From: RUG563 sp024681215
Lineage (GTDB): Bacteria > Bacillota > Clostridia > Christensenellales > Aristaeellaceae
DNA length: 20,404 bases
Direction of reading: 5' to 3'
Assembly: GCA_024681215.1 (NCBI GenBank)
Contig: JAILBG010000027.1
Coordinates: 1-20,404 of the forward strand
Part shown: positions 1-8,432 of the stretch, piece after piece
Numbering within the stretch: the first letter of the stretch is position 1
Layout of the letters: each line of letters starts with the position of its first letter
Translations under genes and position numbers: made by a program
Notes under the pieces: model-generated
Databases searched by the model: none
The model's input: only the letters and a program-made list of their open reading frames with translations
Told to the model about the DNA's origin: nothing

Positions 1-177
1 ATCGTCGATAATGTCCTGGGGGACGCCCTGGGCCACGCCCACCACGTGCTCCGCCGCCCAGGTCATTTCAGCGTCCTGCTTGGTGAACTTGCTGGCCGGG
101 GCCTTGCACACCGGGCACTTTTCCGGGGGCTGATCGCCTTCGTGCACGTAACCGCAAACCTGACATACCCATTTCAT
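1..177 (-). CDS. Reverse-type rubrerythrin, N-terminal rubredoxin domain (partial)
   Basis: Only the first 59 codons are in the window; the gene continues past the left edge. Residues 1-35 form a rubredoxin-like iron centre with four cysteines in two CxxC pairs (C5, C8, C21, C24; motifs CQVCGY and CPVCKAP). They are followed by a segment typical of the linker into a ferritin-like di-iron domain (WAAEHVVGVAQGV). Proteins with rubredoxin first and the di-iron domain second are reverse rubrerythrins, which reduce hydrogen peroxide with NAD(P)H-derived electrons in the cytoplasm of anaerobes. The ATG at 177 is supported by GGAGG at 186-190, spaced 8 nt. The gene follows the methyltransferase in the same direction after 60 bp, with a GC hairpin between. 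I saw no clear promoter of its own. The di-iron half cannot be verified here, so a shorter rubredoxin-only protein is a minor alternative. Confidence 0.85.
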   Translation of the reverse strand, partial: MKWVCQVCGYVHEGDQPPEKCPVCKAPASKFTKQDAEMTWAAEHVVGVAQGVPQDIIDD

Positions 178-219
178 CGTTGATTCCTCCGTTTCATTTT
201 TGATTTTTGTTCTATGCGC

Positions 220-238
220 ACGCCGCGCGCCGCGGCGT
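220..238 (-). other. GC-rich stem-loop after the methyltransferase gene
   Basis: A perfect 7-bp inverted repeat (220-226 with 232-238, 5-nt loop) overlaps the methyltransferase stop codon. It is not followed by a run of T on the minus strand, so it is not a classical intrinsic terminator. It may slow transcription or separate the methyltransferase message from the rubrerythrin message. Confidence 0.4.
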
Positions 239-1095
239 CAGGGACGGGAGGGAGCGCCGGCGGGGGACAGGCCTTTTGCCAGCCGCTGGCGGCATATTTC
301 ATAAAAGCAGACCGTGGCGGCGCTGCCTGCGTTCAGGCTGGAGGCCGCGCCGAAAATGGGGATGCGGGCCAGCACGTCGCACTTGTCCTTCCAGGCCTGG
401 GAAAGGCCGAAGGTTTCGTTGCCCACGGCCAGGGCCACGGGGCCGGTGAGATCCAGCTCGGACAGGTCCGCCTCCCCGTGGGCGCTGGTACCCACGATCA
501 GGGGGCGGCAGGGCCGGTCCCGCAGGAAGGAAACGCCTTCCTCCGCGCCGGAGAGGGCGCCGAAGGGCAGGGAAAACAGGGTGCCCACGCTGGCCCGGAT
601 GCACTGGGGATCGTAAAAATCCGCGGCGTGGCCGGTGACCAGGACGCCGGAAGCGGAAAACGCGTCCGCCGAACGGATGAAGGTGCCCAGGTTGCCGGGG
701 GAGGCGGGGCGGTCGAACACCGCGAAAAACGGGGGATAGGCGGTTTGCTCCGCCCGGGCGGCCATGCGCTCAAGCCCGTCCGTACGGGTTTCGATCAGGC
801 CCAGGATCTCGCAGGGGTTCTCCCGGTCGGACAGCTCCGCGTGGAGCGCGGCGTCCATGCGGTAAAGGGTGTCCGGCGCGGCTTTCCGAATCATATCCTC
901 CGCCCAGCCGGAGAGACGCTTGCCTTCCGCCACGGCCATGGCGGAAAAATGCCAGCCGCCGCGGAGGGCCTGCTCCACCATCTGCACGCCTTCCAGGAAG
1001 GCCAGGCCCTGCTTCGCGCGCTTTTCCCGGCTGCGCTTCAATGCCTCAAAACGCTGGAAATCCGCGTCCCGGGCGTATGTTCTGACGGTTTTCAT
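238..1095 (-). CDS. TrmH/SpoU-family RNA 2'-O-methyltransferase
   Basis: A 285-residue SPOUT (trefoil-knot) methyltransferase that would transfer a methyl group from S-adenosylmethionine to a ribose 2'-OH of rRNA or tRNA. Residues 1-100 form the substrate-binding N-terminal domain of the RlmB/TrmH type, including LEGVQMVEQAL. The catalytic SpoU domain follows. Motif 1 is NLGTFIRSADAF (N135, R141), motif 2 is LAVGNETFGLS (about 222-232) and motif 3 is SSLNAGSAATV (about 252-262). Motifs 2 and 3 depart slightly from the usual GNEGFGL and SLNVSVAA. Length is normal for the family. The ATG at 1095 lies 6 bp after the thrC stop with only a weak ribosome binding site, so translational coupling to thrC is likely. 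The family cannot be resolved to a specific RNA target from sequence, so no gene symbol is given. Confidence 0.9.
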   Translation of the reverse strand: MKTVRTYARDADFQRFEALKRSREKRAKQGLAFLEGVQMVEQALRGGWHFSAMAVAEGKRLSGWAEDMIRKAAPDTLYRMDAALHAELSDRENPCEILGLIETRTDGLERMAARAEQTAYPPFFAVFDRPASPGNLGTFIRSADAFSASGVLVTGHAADFYDPQCIRASVGTLFSLPFGALSGAEEGVSFLRDRPCRPLIVGTSAHGEADLSELDLTGPVALAVGNETFGLSQAWKDKCDVLARIPIFGAASSLNAGSAATVCFYEICRQRLAKGLSPAGAPSRP

Positions 1096-1101
1096 GGTAT
1101 T

Positions 1102-2580
1102 TTACGCAAAGCCCCGGAGCACCGCTTCGCCCATCCGGTTCTTTTCGCAGACCCGGGTGTGCAATACGGGCAGGGTTTTGAGCTCCTTCACCGCCCGGGG
1201 GGCGGGAACGCCGGTGTAATCTTCCAGCGCCCGGGCGGCGTCGAAGGCGTCGCCGGACACGGGAACGCCCAGGGCGGCGGCCACGTCCGCGGAGAATTTG
1301 TACGGGCTGGCGGTGGACACGGCCAGGATGGGGGCGGGATCGCCGGACTCCATCCGGTAAGCCTCCATCACGTCCATGGCCACGGCGGTGTGGGGATCCG
1401 GAAGGTATCCGTCCTGCCGCCAGACCCGGGCGATGGCGGCGGCGGTGGCCTTATCGTCCGCAAAGCCGCCGAAGAAGCAGGCGCGCATGCGGGCCCTGGC
1501 AATTTCGGAAACGGTGTACTGGCCCTCCGTTTTCAGCTGCTCCATCCAAACGCGGACCTGGGCGCAGTCCCCCTCCGCCAGCTCCCACAGATACCTTTCC
1601 AGGTTGGAGGAGATCAGGATATCCATGGAGGGGGAGATGGTCTTATGGAAATCCCGCCGCCGGTCGTAGACGCCGGTGCGGATGAAATCGGTGAGCACGT
1701 CGTTGCGATTGCTGGCGCAGATCAGGCGGCGGATGGGCGCGCCCATCCTGCGGGCGTACCAGGCGGCCAGGATATTGCCGAAATTGCCCGTGGGCACGCA
1801 GACGTTGACGCCCTCCTCCCAGGTGATCTTTCCCCGGGAGAGCAGCTCCGCGCAGGCGGAAAGATAATAGGCCACCTGGGGGGCCAGCCGGCCCAGATTG
1901 ATGGAATTGGCGGAGGAAAGGGTCTTGCCCAGGGCGTTCATTTCCTGCCTGAAATCCGCATCGGCGAACAGGGCCTTGACCCCCGTCTGGGCGTCGTCAA
2001 AATTGCCCTTTACAGCCACCACGTGCACGTTTTTGCCCTGGGAGGTGACCATCTGCTTTTCCTGGACGGCGCTGACGCCGCCCTGGGGATAAAACACGGT
2101 GACGGAGGTGCCTGCGATATCCCGGAAGCCCTCCAGGGCCGCCTTGCCGGTGTCGCCGGAGGTGGCGGTGAGGATGGCGATCTCCCGCCCTTCGCCGGTT
2201 TTGCGGGCGGCGGCGGTCATGAGATGGGGCAGCATCTGCAGCGCCATATCCTTGAAAGCCAGGGTGGGGCCGTGGAACAATTCCAGCACGAACCGGCGGC
2301 CGGACAGGGCCTTCACCGGGGCCACGGCGGGATCGTCGAACCGGGCGTAGGCCGCGCGGGCCATGGGCAGCAGCTCTTTTTCTGAAAACCCGTCCAGCAG
2401 CCAGGCAAGGGTCCGGGCTGCGCGGGCGGGATAATCCAGCGCGGCAAAAGCGTCAAAATCCGCCTTCGTCAGCGCGGGAAGGGACGCGGGAACATACAGG
2501 CCGCCGTCCGGCGCGATGCCGCGCACGATGGCCTCCGGAGCGGAAACGCCTTCCGCCCCGCGGGTGCTCAGATAAGGCAA
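1102..2580 (-). CDS. thrC: Threonine synthase
   Basis: A 492-residue PLP enzyme converting O-phospho-L-homoserine to L-threonine, the last step of threonine synthesis, in the cytoplasm. The N-terminus (YLSTRG, then AIVRGIAPDGGLYVP) is the hallmark of the long-type threonine synthases. The PLP-binding lysine is K110 in HGPTLAFKDMALQ. Further family motifs are ILTATSGDTGKAALEG, YPQGGVSAVQEKQM and CVPTGNFGNILAAWYARRMG. The start is TTG at 2580: it places the conserved YLSTRG at residues 3-8 and has a purine-rich AAGGGGG about 7 nt upstream, while no ATG fits. It follows the small P-loop gene by 18 bp and precedes the methyltransferase by 6 bp, so all three are probably co-transcribed from the promoter near 3043-3071. 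No other threonine-pathway gene is in view. Confidence 0.97.
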   Translation of the reverse strand: MPYLSTRGAEGVSAPEAIVRGIAPDGGLYVPASLPALTKADFDAFAALDYPARAARTLAWLLDGFSEKELLPMARAAYARFDDPAVAPVKALSGRRFVLELFHGPTLAFKDMALQMLPHLMTAAARKTGEGREIAILTATSGDTGKAALEGFRDIAGTSVTVFYPQGGVSAVQEKQMVTSQGKNVHVVAVKGNFDDAQTGVKALFADADFRQEMNALGKTLSSANSINLGRLAPQVAYYLSACAELLSRGKITWEEGVNVCVPTGNFGNILAAWYARRMGAPIRRLICASNRNDVLTDFIRTGVYDRRRDFHKTISPSMDILISSNLERYLWELAEGDCAQVRVWMEQLKTEGQYTVSEIARARMRACFFGGFADDKATAAAIARVWRQDGYLPDPHTAVAMDVMEAYRMESGDPAPILAVSTASPYKFSADVAAALGVPVSGDAFDAARALEDYTGVPAPRAVKELKTLPVLHTRVCEKNRMGEAVLRGFA

Positions 2581-2598
2581 GGGTAAGCCCCCTTCGGA

Positions 2599-3009
2599 TC
2601 AGATGAAGTATTTTTTCAGGAATTCGGGCGCCACGGCGTCGTCCACGCTGACGGAGAGGATGAACCCCACGTTATGCTTTTCGGACAGCCTGTCCAGCCG
2701 GGCGAAGAACGCCTCGGTGTTGGCCACGTCGGTTTTGACCAGCTTGAGGAACGCGTCGATGAACACGACGCTGATATCGAAATTCTGGGCCAGCATGCCG
2801 CAGAGGAAGCCGAAGAACATTTCCGGGCCGTCGGTGCCATATTCGCCGGCGTTGACGAAGCGCACCTCGTGGCGCAGATCGAACATGTAACGGTTGTCGT
2901 CGTCCACGAAGATCACGTCGCCCTTGTGGGCCTTGATGGCGTCGTTGGCCATGTCCAGGATGCGCTTGGTTTTGCCGGAGCCCTTTTTGCCGTGAATGAC
3001 CTGTATCAT
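2599..3009 (-). CDS. Small P-loop ATP-binding protein of unknown role
   Basis: A 136-residue soluble protein with a clear Walker A (GKKGSGKT, residues 7-14) and a Walker B-like strand (VVFIDAF, 81-87). It resembles the small clostridial P-loop proteins often labelled hypothetical or loosely PilT-like, but it lacks the rest of a PilT ATPase. It has no signal peptide or membrane segment. The ATG at 3009 is chosen because AAAGGGGG sits about 8 nt upstream and because the first residues (MIQVIHGKKGSGKT) begin directly in the P-loop strand. A longer reading up to 3120 would run through the promoter and into addB. The gene is first in the operon with thrC and the RNA methyltransferase. Function is unknown; a regulatory or chaperone-like ATPase is possible but not shown. 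Confidence 0.88.
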   Translation of the reverse strand: MIQVIHGKKGSGKTKRILDMANDAIKAHKGDVIFVDDDNRYMFDLRHEVRFVNAGEYGTDGPEMFFGFLCGMLAQNFDISVVFIDAFLKLVKTDVANTEAFFARLDRLSEKHNVGFILSVSVDDAVAPEFLKKYFI

Positions 3010-3042
3010 GGGAATTTCCCCCTTTACAGTATTTCTGATACC

Positions 3043-3071
3043 ATTATACCTGATGTTGGCGACGATTTCAA
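3043..3071 (-). promoter_or_regulatory. Sigma-A promoter for the P-loop/thrC/methyltransferase operon
   Basis: On the minus strand, TTGAAA (3066-3071) is followed by a 17-bp spacer and a perfect TATAAT (3043-3048). The predicted start is near 3036, about 27 nt before the ATG at 3009. The -35 box overlaps the stop codon of addB, so the downstream operon has its own strong promoter immediately at the end of the repair operon. Confidence 0.8.
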
Positions 3072-6000
3072 GGTGTCGGGCCGGATTCTTCCTCCTGCAG
3101 GAGACGGTCCAGCATTTCATCGAAGCCCATCCCGGGCAGGATGCGGGCGTCCCCGGGGGCGGTGCGCACGTCCCGGCGGCAGATCATGGCGTAATCGCAG
3201 CGATCGCAGGGGCCGTGCAGGTCCCTGCCGCACAGGGGAGAGGCAGCGATTTCCCCGGCGCGCATGCGCTCAGCCCATTCGCCAGCCATTCTTTCCGCCC
3301 GCAGGATCAGCCTGCGCATGTCCGCCAGGTCCGCCAGAGGGACGCGCTTATCGAAGTCCCCGTTTTTCGTGACGGCCTTGGGCAGCGTAAGGGGCGGCTC
3401 GGCCCCGTCCATGAGCCGGAGGACGGAAACGTCTTTCAGGGCCACGCCCCGCAGCTGGAGGGCCCGGGCCAGGGCGTCCTCGATGTCCTGCTCCGCGGCG
3501 GGATCATCCACCAGCGGATCGAACAGGTGCATGTAAAACGCGCCGGCGGGAAGGGCACCTTCCTCGGTGGCCAGGGCGGCCCGGAGGTACAGCAGCAGCT
3601 GCAGCTGCGCGCCCCAGAACACCCGGGCGGGGTCCAGCTTTTCGGCGCCGGACTTGTAATCCACCACCCGGAGGTACACCCCCTCGTCCCCGGCGTAGCG
3701 GTCGATGCGGTCGATGACGCCCCGCACGTAAACGACGGATCCGTCCCTGAGCCGCAGGGGAATGGGGGGGATGCCGCCCTCGTAGCCGAAGCGCACCTCC
3801 GCCCCCGCCGGGGCAAAGGCGCTTTTCTGGGCTCCCCGGGTGAACGTCCAGGCCACCCGGCGCAGCACCCGCACGTATTTTTCCCCCTGGGCGCGCATCC
3901 GGGCGCTGTCGCCCATGACGCCGGAGAGCATCCCCTCCAGCATGGGCTTTGCGGCCCGGTCCACCAGCGCGTCGCACGTTTCCCGGGAAATGCCGGGCCA
4001 GCCGGGCACGGAGGGAAGCAGCCGGGTGAAGCCCTCCAGGGCGCTGTGATAGAAATTCCCCGCGTCGATGGGGGTCAGCGTCCATTCCTTCCGGGGCCGG
4101 GGAGCGAGCCCATGGTCCACAAAGTGCTTATAGGGGCAGACGGCGAAGCTCTCCAGGCGGCTGACGGACATGATCCTTTCCATGAACAGCGCCCTTGTGA
4201 TCTCCCGGGGCAGGGGAGAAGCGGCGCTGTCCGGGATGAAGGCCGCCCGCAGCCTTTCCGCCCGCGCCCGGGTGTCGGGCGCCTGGGAGAGATATTTCCA
4301 CGCTTCCAGCCATTCGCCCGTGAGCCGGCCTTCCCGGGCCTTGGCGCCCAGGGTGTCCAGGGCGGGGCCGGGAGCAAGGGGCAGCCGGGCGGCGGTTTTC
4401 TGGCTGACGCCGCCCTCCTCCACCAGGGCGGGGAACAGGCGGCGGATGTGCTTGATGCGCATGAAGGGGCGCAGGGCCGCCCCCTCCTGGGTGGCCTGGG
4501 AACGGGTGAGATACAGCCTTTCCCGGGGGGCGGACAGGGCCTTCCACACGTCCAGCAGCCGCAGCGCGTCCTGGCCGTCCGGGTCCTGGGACAGATAGGC
4601 GTGCAGCCGCTTCTGGGCATCCTCCTGCTCCCGGGGGGTGAGCAGGCCGGGATCGGCGGGGGAAAGCAAGCCGTCGGTCAGCCCCGTCAGGAACAGCGCC
4701 CGGGGGGCGGACAGGGGCAGCGTTCCCAGCGCCCCGCACATGACTGCGTCCGCCGTGGGGGGCAGGGAGGAAAGCTCGCATTCCTCCAAGCCGGCCTCCA
4801 GCCAGGCGGAAAGCTGCCTTGCCCGGACCGGCGCGTCCGCCAGCAGCACCCAGGCCTGGGACAGAAGCTGCGTCAGCACGTCCCACACCTGGCGCGCCTG
4901 CACGGCCTCCGCCGCCATGCCCCGGGCGAGCAGCTCCTCCTGAGCCTGAGCGAGACGCTCGGGCAGGCCGGTGTCGGTAAGGTAAGCGTAGAGGGCTTTC
5001 AGCGCGGCGTCGGCGTCCTTCGCCTCCCGTAAGCCGGCGCGCAGGGCCTCCAGGGGAGTGATGAGGAAAAGCCGGGCGTCCTCCAGATTGGCGCATTCCT
5101 CCGCGCTGCCCCGGGTGAAGGGCGAAAGCCACATCCTGCCCCGGATGTCGTAGGAAATGAGATAGTTTTCCAGCCGCCAGGCGTCCTTTTCCCCGATGGG
5201 GGCGAAGCCGGATTTGATCAGGGCGGTCATATCCCCGCCGTCGTACCCGCCGGACACCGCCCGGAGGGAGGACAGCAGGAACCGCGCCGCGCCGTGGGCG
5301 GCGGCGGGGAGCTTGCGGTTCACGTACGCGGGGATGCGATAGCCCCGCAGCACGGTGGCGAGGGTGCCGGCGAAGCCGGGGTCGCCCATCACCACGGCCA
5401 TGTCCCCGAAGGACATGCCGCCCTCGTTCAGCAGCAGCATTTCCTGGGCGACGAAGTGGGCCTCGAAAAAGGGCGACGGGGCGGCGAACAGGCGGATGGA
5501 GGGGGCCGCGCCGGCCCAGGGCGCGCCGGGAGAGCGCAGGAACTGGGCGGAAAGATGGGAAAGATCCGGGCTCTGCCCCGAATGATCCGGGGGCAGCTGG
5601 ATGAACCGGCAGGGAACGCCGGCGTCCCGGGCGGCTTCCTCCAATCGGCGGGCGCTTTCCCGGACGGGAGCAAACGCTTCTTCTTCCCCCGTCTGGATCA
5701 GGGCGCGCACGTCCCCGCTTTCCCGGGCCAGGGTGAGCAGCAGCCGGTCCATCTGCCCCGTGAACACGTCGAAGCCGTACACCGCCGCCGGGCGGTCATG
5801 GCAGACGCCGCTGTCCGGCAGGCGGCGCAGCATGCTTTCCAGCACGTCCTCGCCGTCTACGAACCGGCCGGAAAGGGCGCTTTCGTACGCGCCGTAGACC
5901 AGGGCCAGGTCCGCGAGCTTATCCCGGGCGGGTCCCTCCTCCGTGTCCGCGGCGCAGCCGGCCAGCGCCTCCGGGCTGACCCCGGCGCGCTTGAGATCCG

Positions 6001-6355
6001 CGATCAGGGCGCCCAGGCGCTTGATAAAGCCCGGGCGCTCGGCGGCGCTTTCGTAATATTTCAGCTCTTTTTTGCACTGCAATAGCACCCGGGCCAGGGC
6101 GAACTGCTTGCCCCGGGCGTCCACCCGCACCCGGCTGTCCGCCCCGGCGGCGGCGAAGACCCGTTCGGTGAGCCGGGAGGGGGAGAGCACTTCCAGATCG
6201 AAAAAGCCGGGGGCGTTCAGGCCGTCCATCAGCTCCCGTTCCGTCTGCAGGGTGTACTGCTCCGGCACGATCACCAGCAGGGACGGGTTTTCCCGGGCGA
6301 AGGCGGCCAGATACCGCCCAAGGGCGCGCTGATTGCCGCCGACGATCTGAAGCAT
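3068..6355 (-). CDS. addB: ATP-dependent helicase/nuclease subunit AddB
   Basis: A 1095-residue AddB, the Chi-scanning and second nuclease subunit of the AddAB double-strand-break resection complex of Bacillota. The N-terminus (LVIVPEQYTLQTEREL, then FDLEVLSPSRLTERVF) is typical. The C-terminal nuclease domain is intact: GNFYHSALEGF, the aspartate and lysine of VVDYKSG, and QLQLLLYL. The four cysteines that clamp an iron-sulfur cluster are C740 (FAVCPYKHF), C1050, C1053 and C1059 (CDRCDYAMIC). An oddity is that the N-terminal Walker A of AddB is not recognisable: residues 6-15 read GGNQRALGRY where GRxGSGKT is expected. The ATG at 6355 has a strong AAAGGAGG upstream. It follows recG by 58 bp. 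The usual partner addA is not adjacent on either side, so it must lie elsewhere if AddAB is functional. Confidence 0.95.
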   Translation of the reverse strand: MLQIVGGNQRALGRYLAAFARENPSLLVIVPEQYTLQTERELMDGLNAPGFFDLEVLSPSRLTERVFAAAGADSRVRVDARGKQFALARVLLQCKKELKYYESAAERPGFIKRLGALIADLKRAGVSPEALAGCAADTEEGPARDKLADLALVYGAYESALSGRFVDGEDVLESMLRRLPDSGVCHDRPAAVYGFDVFTGQMDRLLLTLARESGDVRALIQTGEEEAFAPVRESARRLEEAARDAGVPCRFIQLPPDHSGQSPDLSHLSAQFLRSPGAPWAGAAPSIRLFAAPSPFFEAHFVAQEMLLLNEGGMSFGDMAVVMGDPGFAGTLATVLRGYRIPAYVNRKLPAAAHGAARFLLSSLRAVSGGYDGGDMTALIKSGFAPIGEKDAWRLENYLISYDIRGRMWLSPFTRGSAEECANLEDARLFLITPLEALRAGLREAKDADAALKALYAYLTDTGLPERLAQAQEELLARGMAAEAVQARQVWDVLTQLLSQAWVLLADAPVRARQLSAWLEAGLEECELSSLPPTADAVMCGALGTLPLSAPRALFLTGLTDGLLSPADPGLLTPREQEDAQKRLHAYLSQDPDGQDALRLLDVWKALSAPRERLYLTRSQATQEGAALRPFMRIKHIRRLFPALVEEGGVSQKTAARLPLAPGPALDTLGAKAREGRLTGEWLEAWKYLSQAPDTRARAERLRAAFIPDSAASPLPREITRALFMERIMSVSRLESFAVCPYKHFVDHGLAPRPRKEWTLTPIDAGNFYHSALEGFTRLLPSVPGWPGISRETCDALVDRAAKPMLEGMLSGVMGDSARMRAQGEKYVRVLRRVAWTFTRGAQKSAFAPAGAEVRFGYEGGIPPIPLRLRDGSVVYVRGVIDRIDRYAGDEGVYLRVVDYKSGAEKLDPARVFWGAQLQLLLYLRAALATEEGALPAGAFYMHLFDPLVDDPAAEQDIEDALARALQLRGVALKDVSVLRLMDGAEPPLTLPKAVTKNGDFDKRVPLADLADMRRLILRAERMAGEWAERMRAGEIAASPLCGRDLHGPCDRCDYAMICRRDVRTAPGDARILPGMGFDEMLDRLLQEEESGPTP

Positions 6356-6413
6356 GAGGCTTTCCTCCTTTCCTGCGGGCGCATCGGAAATGGGAACCGA
6401 AAAAGAAGCCGGG

Positions 6414-8426
6414 TCAGTTCATGGCGATCTCGTCGGTGATCCGGGCGAAGGCGGCCTGGGCGCTTCTGCGGACGAAGGCCCATTCCGCTTCCTGGCCGGG
6501 GGCGCGCAGCCATTTGAGGCACCGGCTGGTTTCCTCCAGCATCTGCACGTCGGCGCCCAGCGCCATGCCGGGGATCAGGGTGTCCCCGTGCTGGCGGGTG
6601 CCCAGGAAATCCCCGGGACCCCGGAGTTCCAGGTCCTTCTGGGCGATGCGGAAGCCGTCGTTGGTTTCGCACAGGGTTTTCAGCCGTTCGTTGGGCGCGG
6701 CCATGAGGAAGCACCAGCTTTCCTCCGCCCCACGGCCTACCCGGCCCCGGAGCTGATGCAGCTGGGACAGGCCGAACCGGTCCGCGTTCTCGATGACCAT
6801 GACGGTGGCGCTGGGCACGTTGACCCCCACCTCGATCACGGTGGTGGACACCAGCACGTCTATTTCCCCGGCGGAGAATTTCCGGATGGTTTCTTCCTTT
6901 TCCCCGGGGTCCTGGTCGCCGTAGGTGAGGCCCAGGCGCAGATCCGCAAGGGGGCCCAGGGACAGTTCCGCATAGGCGTCCTGGGCGCTCCTTGCGTCGA
7001 TCGCTTCGCTTTCCTCCACCAGGGGGCAGACGATGTACGCCTGCCGCCCGGCGGCGGCCTGCTTCCGGATGAAATCGTACAGCCCGTCCCGCTTGTCCTC
7101 GGGCACGATCCGGGTCCTGACCGGGGTGCGGCCCGGTGGCAGCTCGTCCACCACGGACAGATCCAGATCCCCGTAGAGCACCAGCGCCAGGGTGCGGGGG
7201 ATGGGGGTGGCGGAAAGCACCAGCTCGTTGGGCGCGGCCTCCGCTTTTTCGGCTTTTTTCGACAGCAGCCGCCGCTGGCGCACGCCGAAGCGGTGCTGCT
7301 CGTCCGTCACCACCAGCCCCAGGCGGCTGTATTCCACGCCTTCGGAAATCAGGGCGTGGGTGCCGATGACGCACTGCCACCGGCCGGATGCAATCATTTC
7401 CAGCGCCTCCCGGCGCTCCTTCGCCTTCATGCCGCCCACCAGCAGCCCGCAGGATACCCCCAGGGGCGAAAGAATCCGCCGGGCGCTTTCCAGGTGCTGC
7501 CGGGCCAGGATCTCCGTGGGGGCCATCAGGGCGCTCTGCCATCCGGCCCGGGCGGCAAGGTACATGGTGCCGAAGGCCAGGGCGGTCTTGCCGCAGCCCA
7601 CATCGCCCTGCACCATGCGGCCCATGGCGTGGGGGGCGGACAGATCCGCGGCGATTTCGCCCAGCACCCGGCGTTGCGCCCCGGTGGGCGGGAAGGGCAG
7701 GGAAGCCCAGTAGCGGTCCGCCTCGTCCTTGCCTGCGGCGATCACGGCGCCCTTCGTCCGCTCGCCCCGCAGGGCCGCGGCCGCCGCCTGATACAGCAGC
7801 ATCCCTTCAAAGGACACCCGGCGCAGCGCGATGGCCAGGCTTTCCTTGGTATCCGGAAAATGCGCCTGGCGCAGGGCGAAATTGCGTTCGCACAGGCCGT
7901 ATTTCATGCGGAGGGATTCCGGCAGCGTTTCCGGGCAGCAGTCCTCCAGCTGGGTGAGGGCCTGGCGGATCAGATCCCGCATGGTTTTGGGCGGCAGCCC
8001 GGCCAGCGTCCGGTACACGGGCAGGATGCCCCGCTCCTTCACGATCACGGGGCTGGCCATGCGGACGCGGCCCTGCTTATCCCGGTCGATGCGGCCGTAG
8101 AGGGTGAGGGGGTCTTCCTTGCGGATCTGGGTCTGCAGCCAGGGCTGATTGTACCACACCACGCTGAGGCCCCCGGTTTCGTCCAGCAGCCGCACTGTCA
8201 CGGCGGAAAGCCCCCGGAAACGGCTCAGCCGCGGCTCGGCCTTGGGCCAGCCGCTGACGCAGACCTCCATTCCGGGGGCGATATCCCTGAGGGGGACGGA
8301 AACGGACGTATCCTGATATCGGGCGGGCAGGGTCAGAAGAAGGTCGGCCAGGGTATGCACCCCCGCCTTCTCCAGCGTATCCAGCCGGGCCTTGCCCAGC
8401 CCTTTTAAATCCTGCAGTGCCAGCAT
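6414..8426 (-). CDS. recG: ATP-dependent DNA helicase RecG
   Basis: A 670-residue superfamily 2 helicase that remodels stalled replication forks and branch-migrates Holliday junctions. An N-terminal wedge domain with an HhH-like start (LKGLGKARLDTLEKAGVHTL) is followed by the motor. Motor motifs are Walker A GDVGCGKT (274-281), APTEILARQH, the DEQH box (375-378) with DEQHRFGVRQR, SATPIPRTLA, TTVIEVGVNVP and the arginine-finger region QLRGRVGRG (559-566). The length is normal. Small departures from the family are the cysteine in Walker A and YGDQDPGEK where HGRMxxxEK is usual. The ATG at 8426 lies 6 bp after the amylase-family stop, with only a poor ribosome binding site, suggesting translational coupling. 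It is co-transcribed with addB, giving a repair module behind a carbohydrate gene. Confidence 0.97.
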   Translation of the reverse strand: MLALQDLKGLGKARLDTLEKAGVHTLADLLLTLPARYQDTSVSVPLRDIAPGMEVCVSGWPKAEPRLSRFRGLSAVTVRLLDETGGLSVVWYNQPWLQTQIRKEDPLTLYGRIDRDKQGRVRMASPVIVKERGILPVYRTLAGLPPKTMRDLIRQALTQLEDCCPETLPESLRMKYGLCERNFALRQAHFPDTKESLAIALRRVSFEGMLLYQAAAAALRGERTKGAVIAAGKDEADRYWASLPFPPTGAQRRVLGEIAADLSAPHAMGRMVQGDVGCGKTALAFGTMYLAARAGWQSALMAPTEILARQHLESARRILSPLGVSCGLLVGGMKAKERREALEMIASGRWQCVIGTHALISEGVEYSRLGLVVTDEQHRFGVRQRRLLSKKAEKAEAAPNELVLSATPIPRTLALVLYGDLDLSVVDELPPGRTPVRTRIVPEDKRDGLYDFIRKQAAAGRQAYIVCPLVEESEAIDARSAQDAYAELSLGPLADLRLGLTYGDQDPGEKEETIRKFSAGEIDVLVSTTVIEVGVNVPSATVMVIENADRFGLSQLHQLRGRVGRGAEESWCFLMAAPNERLKTLCETNDGFRIAQKDLELRGPGDFLGTRQHGDTLIPGMALGADVQMLEETSRCLKWLRAPGQEAEWAFVRRSAQAAFARITDEIAMN

Positions 8427-8432
8427 GCCGCT

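Noticed and set aside
214..2385. Long plus-strand open frame (about 720 codons)
   Set aside because: It is antisense to the methyltransferase and thrC, with Gly/His/Gln-rich low-complexity translation typical of the complement of GC-rich genes, and no ribosome binding site.
3010..3120. N-terminal extension of the P-loop protein to an ATG at 3120
   Set aside because: It would translate through the promoter and into addB; the ATG at 3009 has a good ribosome binding site and fits the P-loop fold.
2996..5032. Long plus-strand open frame over addB
   Set aside because: Shadow of addB; composition is Gly/Pro/Arg/His-rich and matches no family.
6354..8408. Long plus-strand open frame over recG
   Set aside because: Shadow of recG, which has complete helicase motifs on the other strand.
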